Part shown: positions 37,584 to 51,665 of the stretch, piece by piece
Numbering within the stretch: the stretch's first letter is position 1
Layout of the letters: each line of letters opens with the position of its first letter
Assembly: GCA_963921935.1 (NCBI GenBank)
Contig: OY998175.1
Location: 286,162,246-286,226,245 of the forward strand
Origin: Galeruca laticollis
Taxonomy: Eukaryota; Arthropoda; Insecta; Coleoptera; Chrysomelidae
DNA length: 64,000 bases
Reading direction: 5' to 3'
The notes under the pieces: generated by a model
What the model saw: the letters and a program-made list of their open reading frames with translations, nothing else
The model's database searches: none
What the model was told of the DNA's origin: nothing
Program-made: the position numbers and the translations under genes

Positions 37584-40500
37584 TCGATGGGTGACTTTGT
37601 TAATTCCATGATTCTATCAATTTTTGAATAACTATGGATATTCGATTTTACCCTCTTCATTCGATACTCCACGTTTGACGCACTCTACTTCAGAATCGCA
37701 TCATTGTAGAGCACTCCCGATTTTTTGTATCATAGATGGGACCTTTGACGATACTTTCTCAGAAAATTGAATGAATACTTCCATTATTTTGGTCTGTACT
37801 ATTTTTTATATGAAGGCATGTTTTCTTTTAACTTAAATGCTCTCCTAATATTTGAAACATTTATCTTATCGAAAAATGGACAACACCAGTCGATTTGTCG
37901 TATCAAAGAACCCTAATTCTTATAATTTCAGTATTTTTTGAGAGGAAAAATATGTTTCGTCAAATATGCATTTTTCGCAATTCTCCAAAAATATATTTTT
38001 GGCCTATCATCCCCTCGAAACATGTTCGATTAGATGAAAATTCATCTGAAATCGATGGGTGACTTTGTTAATGTCCTAATTCTATCAATTTTTGAATAAC
38101 TATGGATATTTGATTTTACCCTCGTCATTCGATACTCCACGTTTGACGCACTCTACTTCAGAATCGCATCATTGTAGAGCACTCCTGATTTTTTGTATCA
38201 TAGATGGGACCTTTGACGATACTTTCTCAGACAATTGAATGAATACTTCCATTATTTTGGTCTGTACTATTTTTTATTTGAAGGCATGTTTTCTTTTAAT
38301 TTAAATGCTCTCCTAATATTTGAAACATTTATCTTATCGAAAAATGGACAACACCAGTCGATTTGTCGTATCGAAGAACCCTTATTCTTATATTTTCAGT
38401 ATTTTTTGAGAGGAAAAATATTTTTCGTCAAATATGTAGCTGGACTATAGTAAGGAAAATATTGCATTTTTCGCAATTCTCCAAAAATATATTTTTGGCC
38501 TAGCATCCCCTCGAAACATGTTCGATTAGATGAAAATTCATCTAAAATCGATGGGTGACTTTGTTAATGCCCTAATTCTATCAATTTTTGAATAACTATG
38601 GATATTTGATTTTACCCTCTTCATTCGATACTCCACGTTTGACGCACTCTACTTCCGAATCGCATCATTGTAGAGCACTCCCGATTTTTTGTATCATAGA
38701 TGGGACCTTTAACGATACTTTCTCAGGAAATTGAATGAATACTTCCATTATTTTGGTCTGTACTATTATTTATATGAAGGCATGTTTTCTTTTAACTTAA
38801 ATGCTCTCCTAATATTTGAAACATTTATCTTATCGAAAAATGGACAACACCAGTCGATTTGTCGTATCAAAGAAACCTTATTCTTATAATTCCAGTATTT
38901 TTTGAGAGGAAAAATATTTTTCGTCAAATATGTAGCTGGACTATAGTAAGGAAAATATTGCATTTTTCGCAATTCTCCAAAAATATATTTTTGGCCTATC
39001 ATCCCCTCGAAACATGTTCGATTAGATGAAAATTCATCTAAAATCGATGGGTGACTTTGTTAATGCCCTAATTCTATCAATTTTTGAATAACTATGGATA
39101 TTTGATTTTACCCTCTTCATTCGATACTCCACGTTTGACGCACTCTACTTCCGAATCGCATCATTGTAGAGCACTCCCGATTTTTTGTATCATAGATGGC
39201 ACCTTTGACGATACTTTCTCAGAAAATTGAATGAATACTTCCATTATTTTGGTCTGTACTATTATTTATATGAAGGCATGTTTTCTTTTAACTTAAATGC
39301 TCTCCTAATATTTGAAACATTTATCTTATCGAAAAATGGACAACACCAGTCGATTTGTCGTATCAAAGAAAACTTATTCTTATAATTTCAGTATTTTTTG
39401 AGAGGAAAAATATTTTTCGTCAAATATGTAGCTGGACTATAGTAAGGAAAATATTGCATTTTTCGCAATTCTCCAAAAATATATTTTTGGCCTATCATCC
39501 CCTCGAAACATGTTCGATTAGATGAAAATTCATCTAAAATCGATGGGTGACTTTGTTAATTCCATGATTCTATCAATTTTTGAATAACTATGGATATTCG
39601 ATTTTACCCTCTTCATTCGATACTCCACGTTTGACGCACTCTACTTCAGAATCTCATCATTGTAGAGCACTCCCGATTTTTTGTATCATAGATGGGACCT
39701 TTGACGATATTTTTTCCAAAAATTTAATGAATACTTCCATTATTTTGGTCTGTACTATTTTTTATATGAAGGCATGTTTTCTTTTAACTTAAATGCTCTC
39801 CTAATATTTGAAACATTTATCTTATCGAAAAATGGACAACACCAGTCGATTTGTCGTATCAAAGAACCCTAATTCTTATAATTTCAGTATTTTTTGAGAG
39901 GAAAAATATGTTTCGTCAAATATGCATTTTTCGCAATTCTCCAAAAATATATTTTTGGCCTATCATCCCCTCGAAACATGTTCGATTAGATGAAAATTCA
40001 TCTAAAATCGATGGGTGACTTTGTTAATGTCCTAATTCTATCAATTTTTGAATAACTATGGATATTTGATTTTACCCTCGTCATTCGATACTCCACGTTT
40101 GACGCACTCTACTTCAGAATCGCATCATTGTAGAGCACTCCCGATTTTTTGTATCATAGATGGGACCTTTGACGATACTTTCTCAGAAAATTGAATGAAT
40201 ACTTCCATTATTTTGGTCTGTACTATTTTTTATTTGAAGGCATGTTTTCCTTTAATTTAAATGCTCTCCTAATATTTGAAACATTTATCTTATCGAAAAA
40301 TGGACAACACCAGTCGATTTGTCGTATCAAAGAACCCTTATTCTTATATTTTCAGTATTTTTTGAGAGGAAAAATATTTTTCCTCAAATATGTAGCTGGA
40401 AGGAAAATAGTAAGGAAAATATTGCATTTTTCGCAATTCTCCAAAAATATATTTTTGGCCTAGCATCCCCTCGAAACATGTTCGATTAGATGAAAATTCA

Positions 40501-41001
40501 TCTAAAATCGATGGGTGACTTTGTTAATGCCCTAATTCTATCAATTTTTGAATAACTATGGATATTTGATTTTACCCTCTTCATTCGATACTCCACGTTT
40601 GACGCACTCTACTTCCAAATCGCATCATTGTAGAGCACTCCCGATTTTTTGTATCATAGATGGGACCTTTCACGATACTTTCTCAGAAAATTGAATAAAT
40701 ACTTCCATTATTTTGGTCTGTACTATTTTTTATATGAAGGCATGTTTTCTTTTAACTTAAATGCTCTCCTAATATTTGAAACATTTATCTTATCGAAAAA
40801 TGGACAACACCAGTCGATTTGTCGTATCAAAGAAACCTTATTCTTATAATTTCAGTATTTTTTGAGAGGAAAAATATTTTTCGTCAAATATGTAGCTGGA
40901 CTATAAAGGAAAATATTGCATTTTTCGCAATTCTCCAAAAATATATTTTTGGCCTATCATCCCCTCGAAACATGTTCGATTAGATGAAAATTCATCTAAA
41001 A
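37584..41001 (+). repeat. Seven-monomer satellite unit of 3418 bp, copy 1
   Basis: Anchor spacings are 468, 496, 496, 496, 468, 500 and 494 bp. Each monomer has its own marks: GATATTCGATT with CTTCAGAATC; CCTCGTCATTC with CAGACAATTG; CAGGAAATTG with TAATTCCAG; GATGGCACC with TATTATTTATATG; a CCTAATTCTT/ATATGTTTCG type; TTTTCCTTTAA with TAGCTGGAAGG; and CCAAATCGC with CCTTTCACG plus GAATAAATAC. The following unit repeats these marks in the same order at exactly 3418 bp. Confidence 0.9.
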
Positions 41002-44000
41002 TCGATGGGTGACTTTGTTAATTCCATGATTCTATCAATTTTTGAATAACTATGGATATTCGATTTTACCCTCTTCATTCGATACTCCACGTTTGACGCA
41101 CTCTACTTCAGAATCGCATCATTGTAGAGCACTCCCGATTTTTTCTATCATAGATGGGACCTTTGACGATACTTTCTCAGAAAATTGAATGAATACTTCC
41201 ATTATTTTGGTCTGTACTATTTTTTATATGAAGGCATGTTTTCTTTTAACTTAAATGCTCTCCTAATATTTGAAACATTTATCTTATCGAAAAATGGACA
41301 ACACCAGTCGATTTGTCGTATCAAAGAACCCTAATTCTTATAATTTCAGTATTTTTTGAGAGGAAAAATATGTTTCGTCAAATATGCATTTTTCGCAATT
41401 CTCCAAAAATATATTTTTGGCCTATCATCCCCTCGAAACATGTTCGATTAGATGAAAATTCATCTGAAATCGATGGGTGACTTTGTTAATGTCCTAATTC
41501 TATCAATTTTTGAATAACTATGGATATTTGATTTTACCCTCGTCATTCGATACTCCACGTTTGACGCACTCTACTTCAGAATCGCATCATTGTAGAGCAC
41601 TCCCGATTTTTTGTATCATAGATGGGACCTTTGACGATACTTTCTCAGACAATTGAATGAATACTTCCATTATTTTGGTCTGTACTATTTTTTATTTGAA
41701 GGCATGTTTTCTTTTAATTTAAATGCTCTCCTAATATTTGAAACATTTATCTTATCGAAAAATGGACAACACCAGTCGATTTGTCGTATCAAAGAACCCT
41801 TATTCTTATATTTTCAGTATTTTTTGAGAGGAAAAATATTTTTCGTCAAATATGTAGCTGGACTATAGTAAGGAAAATATTGCATTTTTCGCAATTCTCC
41901 AAAAATATATTTTTGGCCTAGCATCCCCTCGAAACATGTTCGATTAGATGAAAATTCATCTAAAATCGATGGGTGACTTTGTTAATGCCCTAATTCTATC
42001 AATTTTTGAATAACTATGGATATTTGATTTTACCCTCTTCATTCGATACTCCACGTTTGACGCACTCTACTTCCGAATCGCATCATTGTAGAGCACTCCC
42101 GATTTTTTGTATCATAGATGGGACCTTTGACGATACTTTCTCAGGAAATTGAATGAATACTTCCATTATTTTGGTCTGTACTATTTTTTATATGAAGGCA
42201 TGTTTTCTTTTAACTTAAATGCTCTCCTAATATTTGAAACATTTATCTTATCGAAAAATGGACAACACCAGTCGATTTGTCGTATCAAAGAAACCTTATT
42301 CTTATAATTCCAGTATTTTTTGAGAGGAAAAATATTTTTCGTCAAATATGTAGCTGGACTATAGTAAGGAAAATATTGCATTTTTCGCAATTCTCCAAAA
42401 ATATATTTTTGGCCTATCATCCCCTCGAAACATGTTCGATTAGATGAAAATTCATCTAAAATCGATGGGTGACTTTGTTAATGCCCTAACTCTATCAATT
42501 TTTGAATAACTATGGATATTTGATTTTACCCTCTTCATTAGATACTCCACGTTTGACGCACTCTACTTCCGAATCGCATCATTGTAGAGCACTCCCGATT
42601 TTTTGTATCATAGATGGCACCTTTGACGATACTTTCTCAGAAAATTGAAAGAATACTTCCATTATTTTGGTCTGTACTATTATTTATATGAAGGCATGTT
42701 TTCTTTTAACTTAAATGCTCTCCTAATATTTGAAACATTTATCTTATCGAAAAATGGACAACACCAGTCGATTTGTCGTATCAAAGAAACCTTATTCTTA
42801 TAATTTCAGTATTTTTTGAGAGGAAAAATATTTTTCGTCAAATATGTAGCTGGACTATAGTAAGGAAAATATTGCATTTTTCGCAATTCTCCAAAAATAT
42901 ATTTTTGGCCTATCATCCCCTCGAAACATGTTCGATTAGATGAAAATTCATCTAAAATCGATGGGTGACTTTGTTAATTCCATGATTCTATCAATTTTTG
43001 AATAACTATGGATATTCGATTTTACCCTCTTCATTCGATACTCCACGTTTGACGCACTCTACTTCAGAATCGCATCATTGTAGAGCACTCCCGATTTTTT
43101 GTATCATAGATGGGACCTTTGACGATATTTTTTCAGAAAATTGAATGAATACTTCCATTATTTTGGTCTGTACTATTTTTTATATGAAGGCATGTTTTCT
43201 TTTAACTTAAATGCTCTTCTAATATTTGAAACATTTATCTTATCGAAAAATGGACAACACCAGTCGATTTGTCGTATCAAAGAACCCTAATTCTTATAAT
43301 TTCAGTATTTTTTGAGAGGAAAAATATGTTTCGTCAAATATGCATTTTTCGCAATTCTCCAAAAATATATTTTTGGCCTATCATCCCCTCGAAACATGTT
43401 CGATTAGATGAAAATTCATCTAAAATCGATGGGTGACTTTGTTAATGTCCTAATTCTATCAATTTTTGAATAACTATGGATATTTGATTTTACCCTCGTC
43501 ATTCGATACTCCACGTTTGACGCACTCTACTTCAGAATCGCATCATTGTAGAGCACTCCCGATTTTTTGTATCATAGATGGGACCTTTGACGATACTTTC
43601 TCAGAAAATTGAATGAATACTTCCATTATTTTGGTCTGTACTATTTTTTATTTGAAGGCATGTTTTCCTTTAATTTAAATGCTCTCCTAATATTTGAAAC
43701 ATTCATCTTATCGAAAAATGGACAACACCAGTCGATTTGTCGTAACAAAGAACCCTTATTCTTATATTTTCAGTATTTTTTGAGAGGAAAAATATTTTTC
43801 CTCAAATATGTAGCTGGAAGGAAAATAGTAAGGAAAATATTGCATTTTTCGCAATTCTCCAAAAATATATTTTTGGCCTAGCATCCCCTCGAAACATGTT
43901 CGATTAGATGAAAATTCATCTAAAATCGATGGGTGACTTTGTTAATGCCCTAATTCTATCAATTTTTGAATAACTATGGATATTTGATTTTACCCTTTTC

Positions 44001-44379
44001 ATTCGATACTCCACGTTTGACGCACTCTACTTCCAAATCGCATCATTGTAGAGCACTCCCGATTTTTTGTATCATAGATGGGACCTTTCACGATACTTTC
44101 TCAGAAAATTGAATAAATACTTCCATTATTTTGGTCTGTACTATTTTTTATATGAAGGCATGTTTTCTTTTAACTTAAATGCTCTCCTAATATTTGAAAC
44201 ATTTATCTTATCGAAAAATGGACAACACCAGTCGATTTGTCGTATCAAAGAAACCTTATTCTTATAATTTCAGTATTTTTTGAGAGGAAAATATTGCATT
44301 TTTCGCAATTCTCCAAAAATATATTTTTGGCCTATCATCCCCTCGAAACATGTTCGATTAGATGAAAATTCATCTAAAA
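41002..44379 (+). repeat. Seven-monomer satellite unit, copy 2 (3378 bp)
   Basis: Repeats the ordered marks of copy 1 with spacings 468, 496, 496, 496, 468, 500 and 454. The last monomer is shorter by 40 bp through a deletion near 44290. Differences from copy 1 include GAAAGAATAC near 42649 and ATTCATCTTATCG near 43702. Part of the next stretch continues with related but rearranged monomers. Confidence 0.9.
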
Positions 44380-44576
44380 TCGATGGGTGACTTTGTTAAT
44401 TCCATAATTCTATCAATTTTTGAATAACTATGGATATTTGATTTTACCCTCTTCATTCGATACTCCACGTTTGACGCACTCTACTTCAGAATCGCATCAT
44501 TGTAGAGCACTCCCGATTTTTTGTATCATAGATGGGACCTTTGACGATACTTTTTCAGAAAACTGAATGAATACTT

Positions 44577-46240
44577 CCATTATTTTGGTCCGTACTATTT
44601 TTTATATGAAGGCATGTTTTCTTTTAACTCAAATGCTCTCCTAATATTTGAAACATTTATCTTATCGAAAAATGGACATTAGTCGATTTGTCGTATCAAA
44701 GAAACCTTATTCTTATAATTTCAGTATTTTTCGAGAGGAAAAATATTTTTCGTCAAATATGTAGCTGGACTATATATAGTAAGGAAAATATTGCATTTTT
44801 CGCAATTCTCCAAAAATATATTTTTGGCCTATCATCCCCTCGAAACATGTTCGATTGGATGAAAATTCATCCAAAATCGATGGGTGACTTTGTTAATGCC
44901 CTAATTCTATCAATTTTTGAATAACTATGGATATTTGATTTTACCCTCTTCATTCGATACTCCACGTTTGACGCACTCTACTTCCGAATCGCATCATTGT
45001 AGAGCACTCCCGATTTTTTGTATCATAGATGGCACCTTTGACGATACTTTCTCAGAAAATTGAATGAATACTTCCATTATTTTGGTCTGTACTATTATTT
45101 ATATGAAGGCATGTTTTCTTTTAACTTAAATGCTCTCCTAATATTTGAAACATTTATCTTATCGAAAAATGGACAACACCAGTCGATTTGTCGTATCAAA
45201 GAAACCTTATTCTTATAATTTCAGTATTTTTTGAGAGGAAAAATATTTTTCGTCAAATATGTAGCTGGACTATAGTAAGGAAAATATTGCATTTTTCGCA
45301 ATTCTCCAAAAATATATTTTTGGCCTATCATCCCCTCAAAACATGTTCGATTAGATGAAAATTCATCTAAAATCGATGGGTGACTTTGTTAATTCCATGA
45401 TTCTATCAATTTTTGAATAACTATGGATATTCGATTTTACCCTCTTCATTCGATACTCCACGTTTGACGCACTCTACTTCAGAATCGCATCATTGTAGAG
45501 CACTCCCGATTTTTTGTATCATAGATGGGACCTTTGTCGATATTTTTTCAGAAAATTGAATGAATTCTTCCATTATTTTGGTCTGTACTATTTTTTATAT
45601 GAAGGCATGTTTTCTTTTAACTTAAATGCTCTCCTAATATTTGAAACATTTATCTTATCGAAAAATGGACAACACCAGTCGATTTGTCGTATCAAAGAAC
45701 CCTAATTCTTATAATTTCAGTATTTTTTGAGAGGAAAAATATGTTTCGTCAAATATGCATTTTTCGCAATTCTCCAAAAATATATTTTTGGCCTATCATC
45801 CCCTCGAAACATGTTCGATTAGATGAAAATTCATCTAAAATCGATGGGTGACTTTGTTAATGTCCTAATTGTATCAATTTTTGAATAACTATGGATATTT
45901 GATTTTACCCTCGTCATTCGATACTCCACGTTTGACGCACTCTACTTCAGAATCGCATCATTGTAGAGCACTCCCGATTTTTTGTATCATAGATGGGACC
46001 TTTGACGATACTTTCTCAGAAAATTGAATGAATACTTCCATTATTTTGGTCTGTACTATTTTTTATTTGAAGGCATGTTTTCTTTTAATTTAAATGCTCT
46101 CCTAATATTTGAAACATTTATCTTATCGAAAAATGGACAACACCAGTCGATTTATCGTATCAAAGAACCCTTGCTCTTATATTTTCAGTATTTTTTGAGA
46201 GGAAAAATATTTTTCCTCAAATATGTAGCTGGAAGGAAAA
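44577..46240 (+). repeat. 1.66-kb satellite block, copy 1 (repeated 3893 bp downstream)
   Basis: Starting with GGTCCGTACTATT and the GGACTATATATAG segment, then GATGGCACC, TTTGTCGATATTTTTTC with GAATTCTTCC, CCTAATTGTATC, and TAGCTGGAAGGAAAATAG. The same order appears at 48470-50133 at an offset of 3893 bp. It also contains the paired change in the inverted repeat at 44855-44874, which the second copy lacks. Confidence 0.8.
44855..44874 (+). other. Inverted repeat with paired (compensatory) changes
   Basis: The common arms TTAGATGAA and TTCATCTAA are here TTGGATGAA (44855-44863) and TTCATCCAA (44866-44874). Both arms changed at the positions that pair, so the 9-bp dyad stays perfect. Confidence 0.8.
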
Positions 46241-48469
46241 TAGTAAGGAAAATATTGCATTTTTCGCAATTCTCCAAAAATATATTTTTGGCCTATCATC
46301 CCCTCGAAACATGTTCGATTAGATGAAAATTCATCTAAAATCGATGGGTGACTTTGTTAATTCCATGATTCTATCAATTTTTGAATAACTATGGATATTC
46401 GATTTTACCCTCTTCATTCGATACTCCACGTTTGACGCACTCTACTTCAGAATCGCATCATTGTAGAGCACTCCCGATTTTTTGTATCATAGATGGGACC
46501 TTTGACGATATTTTTTCAGAAAATTGAATGAATACTTCCATTATTTTGGTCTGTACTATTTTTTATATGAAGGCATGTTTTCTTTTAACTTAAATGCTCT
46601 CCTAATATTTGAAACATTTATCTTATCGAAAAATGGACAACACCAGTCGATTTGTCGTATCAAAGAACCCTAATTCTTATAATTTCAGTATTTTTTGAGA
46701 GGAAAAATATGTTTCGTCAAATATGCATTTTTCGCAATTCTCCAAAAATATATTTTTGGCCTATCATCCCCTCGAAACATGTTCGATTAGATGAAAATTC
46801 ATCTAAAATCGATGGGTGACTTTGTTAATGTCCTAATTCTATCAATTTTTGAATAACTATGGATATTTGATTTTACCCTCGTCATTCGATACTCCACGTT
46901 TGACGCACTCTACTTCAGAATCGCATCATTGTAGAGCACTCCCGATTTTTTGAATCATAGATGGGACCTTTGACGATACTTTCTCAGAAAATTGAATGAA
47001 TTCTTCCATTATTTTGGTCTGTACTATTTTTTATTTGAAGGCATGTTTTCCTTTAATTTAAATGCTCTCCTAATATTTGAAACATTTATCTTATCGAAAA
47101 ATGGACAACACCAGTCGATTTGTCGTATCAAAGAACCCTTATTCTTATATTTTCAGTATTTTTTGAGAGGGAAAATATTTTTCCTCAAATATGTAGCTGG
47201 AAGGAAAATAGTAAGGAAAATATTGCATTTTTCGCAATTCTCCAAAAATATATTTTTGGCCTAGCATCCCCTCGAAACATGTTCGATTAGATGAAAATTC
47301 ATCTAAAATCGATGGGTGACTTTGTTAATGCCCTAATTCTATCAATTTTTGAATAACTATGGATATTTGATTTTACCCTCTTCATTCGATACTCCACGTT
47401 TGACGCACTCTACTTCCAAATCGCATCATTGTAGAGCACTCCCGATTTTTTGTATCATAGATGGGAACTTTCACGATACTTTCTCAGAAAATTGAATAAA
47501 TACTTCCATTATTTTGGTCTGTACTATTTTTTATATGAAGGCATGTTTTCTTTTAACTTAAATGCTCTCCTAATATTTGAAACATTCATCTTATCGAAAA
47601 ATGGACAACACCAGTCGATTTGTCGTATCAAAGAAACCTTATTCTTATAATTTCAGTATTTTTTGAGAGGAAAAATATTTTTCGTCAAATATGTAGCTGG
47701 ACTATAGTAAGGAAAATATTGCATTTTTCGCAATTCTCCAAAAATATATTTTTGGCCTATCATCCCCTCAAAACATGTTCGATTAGATGAAAATTCATCT
47801 AAAATCGATGGGTGACTTTGTTAATTCCATGATTCTATCAATTTTTGAATAAATATGGATATTCGATTTTACCCTCTTCATTCGATACTCCACGTTTGAC
47901 GCACTCTACTTCAGAATCGCATCATTGTAGAGCACTCCCGATTTTTTGTATCATAGATGGGACCTTTGTCGATATTTTTTCAGAAAATTGAATGAATTCT
48001 TCCATTATTTTGGTCTGTACTATTTTTTATATGAAGGCATGTTTTCTTTTAACTTAAATGCTCTCCTAATATTTGAAACATTTATCTTATCGAAAAATGG
48101 ACAACACCAGTCGATTTGTCGTATCAAAGAACCCTAATTCTTATAATTTCAGTATTTTTTGAGAGGAAAAATATGTTTCGTCAAATATGCATTTTTCGCA
48201 ATTCTCCAAAAATATATTTTTGGCCTATCATCCCCTCGAAACATGTTCGATTAGATGAAAATTCATCTAAAATCGATGGGTGACTTTGTTAATGTCCTAA
48301 TTGTATCAATTTTTGAATAACTATGGATATTTGATTTTACCCTCGTCATTCGATACTCCACGTTTGACGCACTCTACTTCAGAATCGCATCATTGTAGAG
48401 CACTCCCGATTTTTTGTATCATCGATGGGACCTTTGACGATACTTTCTCAGAAAATTGAATGAATACTT
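46241..48469 (+). repeat. Satellite monomers between the two 1.66-kb blocks
   Basis: About four and a half right-zone monomers built from the same types as the 3418-bp unit but in shuffled order. The monomer pair with GAATTCTTCC and TTTTCCTTTAA at about 47.0 kb, and the one with CCAAATCGC and GAATAAATAC at about 47.5 kb, correspond to those at 40.2-40.7 and 43.6-44.1 kb. No gene visible. Confidence 0.8.
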
Positions 48470-50133
48470 CCATTATTTTGGTCCGTACTATTTTTTATAT
48501 GAAGGCATGTTTTCTTTTAACTCAAATGCTCTCCTAATATTTGAAACATTTATCTTATCGAAAAATGGACACCAGTCGATTTGTCGTATCAAAGAAACCT
48601 TATTCTTATAATTTCAGTATTTTTCGAGAGGAAAAATATTTTTCGTCAAATATGTAGCTGGACTATATATAGTAAGGAAAATATTGCATTTTTCGCAATT
48701 CTCCAAAAATATATTTTTGGCCTATCATCCCCTCGAAACATGTTCGATTAGATGAAAATTCATCTAAAATCGATGGGTGACTTTGTTAATGCCCTAATTC
48801 TATCAATTTTTGAATAACTATGGATATTTGATTTTACCCTCTTCATTCGATACTCCACGTTTGACGCACTCTACTTCCGAATCGCATCATTGTAGAGCAC
48901 TCCCGATTTTTTGTATCATAGATGGCACCTTTGACGATACTTTCTCAGAAAATTGAATGAATACTTCCATTATTTTGGTCTGTACTATTATTTATATGAA
49001 GGCATGTTTTCTTTTAACTTAAATGCTCTCCTAATATTTGAAACATTTATCTTATCGAAAAATGGACAACACCAGTCGATTTGTCGTATCAAAGAAACCT
49101 TATTCTTATAATTTCAGTATTTTTTGAGAGGAAAAATATTTTTCGTCAAATATGTAGCTGGACTATAGTAAGGAAAATATTGCATTTTTCGCAATTCTCC
49201 AAAAATATATTTTTGGCCTATCATCCCCTCAAAACATGTTCGATTAGATGAAAATTCATCTAAAATCGATGGGTGACTTTGTTAATTCCATGATTCTATC
49301 AATTTTTGAATAAATATGGATATTCGATTTTACCCTCTTCATTCGATACTCCACGTTTGACGCACTCTACTTCAGAATCGCATCATTGTAGAGCACTCCC
49401 GATTTTTTGTATCATAGATGGGACCTTTGTCGATATTTTTTCAGAAAATTGAATGAATTCTTCCATTATTTTGGTCTGTACTATTTTTTATATGAAGGCA
49501 TGTTTTCATTTAACTTAAATGCTCTCCTAATATTTGAAACATTTATCTTATCGAAAAATGGACAACACCAGTCGATTTGTCGTATCAAAGAACCCTAATT
49601 CTTATAATTTCAGTATTTTTTGAGAGGAAAAATATGTTTCGTCAAATATGCATTTTTCGCAATTCTCCAAAAATATATTTTTGGCCTATCATCCCCTCGA
49701 AACATGTTCGATTAGATGAAAATTCATCTAAAATCGATGGGTGACTTTGTTAATGTCCTAATTGTATCAATTTTTGAATAACTATGGATATTTGATTTTA
49801 CCCTCGTCATTCGATACTCCACGTTTGACGCACTCTACTTCAGAATCGCATCATTGTAGAGCACTCCCGATTTTTTGTATCATAGATGGGACCTTTGACG
49901 ATACTTTCTCAGAAAATTGAATGAATACTTCCATTATTTTGGTCTGTACTATTTTTCATTTGAAGGCATGTTTTCTTTTAATTTAAATGCTCTCCTAATA
50001 TTTAAAACATTCATCTTATCGAAAAATGGACAACACCAGTCGATTTGTCGTATCAAAGAACCCTTATTCTTATATTTTCAGTATTTTTTGAGAGGAAAAA
50101 TATTTTTCCTCAAATATGTAGCTGGAAGGAAAA
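48470..50133 (+). repeat. 1.66-kb satellite block, copy 2
   Basis: Matches 44577-46240 at 3893 bp. It reads TTTTTGAATAAATATGG near 49308 where copy 1 has TTTTTGAATAACTATGG, and keeps the common form of the 9+2+9 inverted repeat. Its second half also starts the 2.4-kb block that recurs at 56 kb. Confidence 0.8.
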
Positions 50134-51665
50134 TAGTAAGGAAAATATTGCATTTTTCGCAATTCTCCAAAAATATATTTTTGGCCTAGCATCCCCTCGA
50201 AACATGTTCGATTAGATGAAAATTCATCTAAAATCGATGGGTGACTTTGTTAATGCCCTAATTCTATCAATTTTTGAATAACTATGGATATTTGATTCTA
50301 CCCTCTTCATTCGATACTCCACGTTTGACGCACTCTACTTCCAAATCGCATCATTGTAGAGCACTCCCGATTTTTTGTATCATAGATGGGACCTTTGACG
50401 ATACTTTCTCAGAAAATTGAATGAATACTTCCATTATTTTGGTCTGTACTATTTTTTATATGAAGGCATGTTTTCTTTTAACTTAAATGCTCTCCTAATA
50501 TTTGAAACATTTATCTTATCGAAAAATGGACAACACCAGTCGATTTGTCGTATCAAAGAAACCTTATTCTTATAATTTCAGTATTTTTTGAGAGGAAAAA
50601 TATTTTTCGTCAAATATGAAGCTGGACTATAGTAAGGAAAATATTGCATTTTTCGCAATTCTCCAAAAATATATTTTTGGCCTATCATCCCCTCGAAACA
50701 TGTTCGATTAGATGAAAATTCATCTAAAATCGATGGGTGACTTTGTTAATTCCATAATTCTATCAATTTTTGAATAACTATGGATATTTGATTTTACCCT
50801 CTTCATTCGATACTCCACGTTTGACGCACTCTACTTCAGAATCGCATCATTGTAGAGCACTCCCGATTTTTTGTATCATAGATGGGACCTTTGACGTTAC
50901 TTTCTCAGAAAATTGAATGAATACTTCCATTATTTTGGTCTGTACTATTTTTTATATGAAGGCATGTTTTCTTTTAACTTAAATGCTCTCCTAATATTTG
51001 AAACATTTATCTTATCGAAAAATGGACAACACCAGTCGATTTGTCGTATCAAAGAAACCTTATTCTTATAATTTCAGTATTTTTTGAGAGGAAAAATATT
51101 TTTCGTCAAATATGTAGCTGGACTATAGTAAGGAAAATATTGCATTTTTCGCAATTCTCCAAAAATATATTTTTGGCCTATCATCCCCTCGAAACATGTT
51201 CGATTAGATGAAAATTCATCTAAAATCGATGGGTGACTTTGTTAATTCCATAATTCTATCAATTTTTGAATAACTATGGATATTTGATTTTACCCTCTTC
51301 ATTCGATACTCCACGTTTGACGCACTCTACTTCAGAATCGCATCATTGTAGAGCACTCCCGATTTTTTGTATCATAGATGGGACCTTTGACGATACTTTT
51401 TCAGAAAACTGAATGAATACTTCCATTATTTTGGTCCGTACTATTTTTTATATAAAGGCATGTTTTCTTTTAACTCAAATGCTCTCCTAATATTTGAAAC
51501 ATTTATCTTATCGAAAAATGGACACCAGTCGATTTGTCGTATCAAAGAACCCTCATTCTTATAATTTCAGTATTTTTCGAGAGGAAAAATATTTTTCGTC
51601 AAATATGTAGCTGGACTATAGTAAGGAAAATATTGCATTTTTCGCAATTCTCCAAAAATATATTT
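49270..51665 (+). repeat. 2.4-kb satellite block, copy 1 (repeated 6755 bp downstream)
   Basis: Five monomers, anchors 49734, 50234, 50730, 51226 and 51719. Marks in order: GAATTCTTCC, CCTCGTCATTC, TAGCTGGAAGG, CCAAATCGC, TTTGACGTTACTTTC (about 50892), and TTTTTCAGAAAACTG with GGTCCGTAC. The same series occurs at 56025-58420 with every anchor at exactly 6755 bp. The right end overlaps the 2.15-kb tandem unit. Confidence 0.85.

Noticed and set aside
40690..40705. AATAAA in GAATAAATAC as a poly(A) signal (also near 44113 and 47506)
   Set aside because: A single-base variant in AT-rich satellite, with no upstream gene to end.
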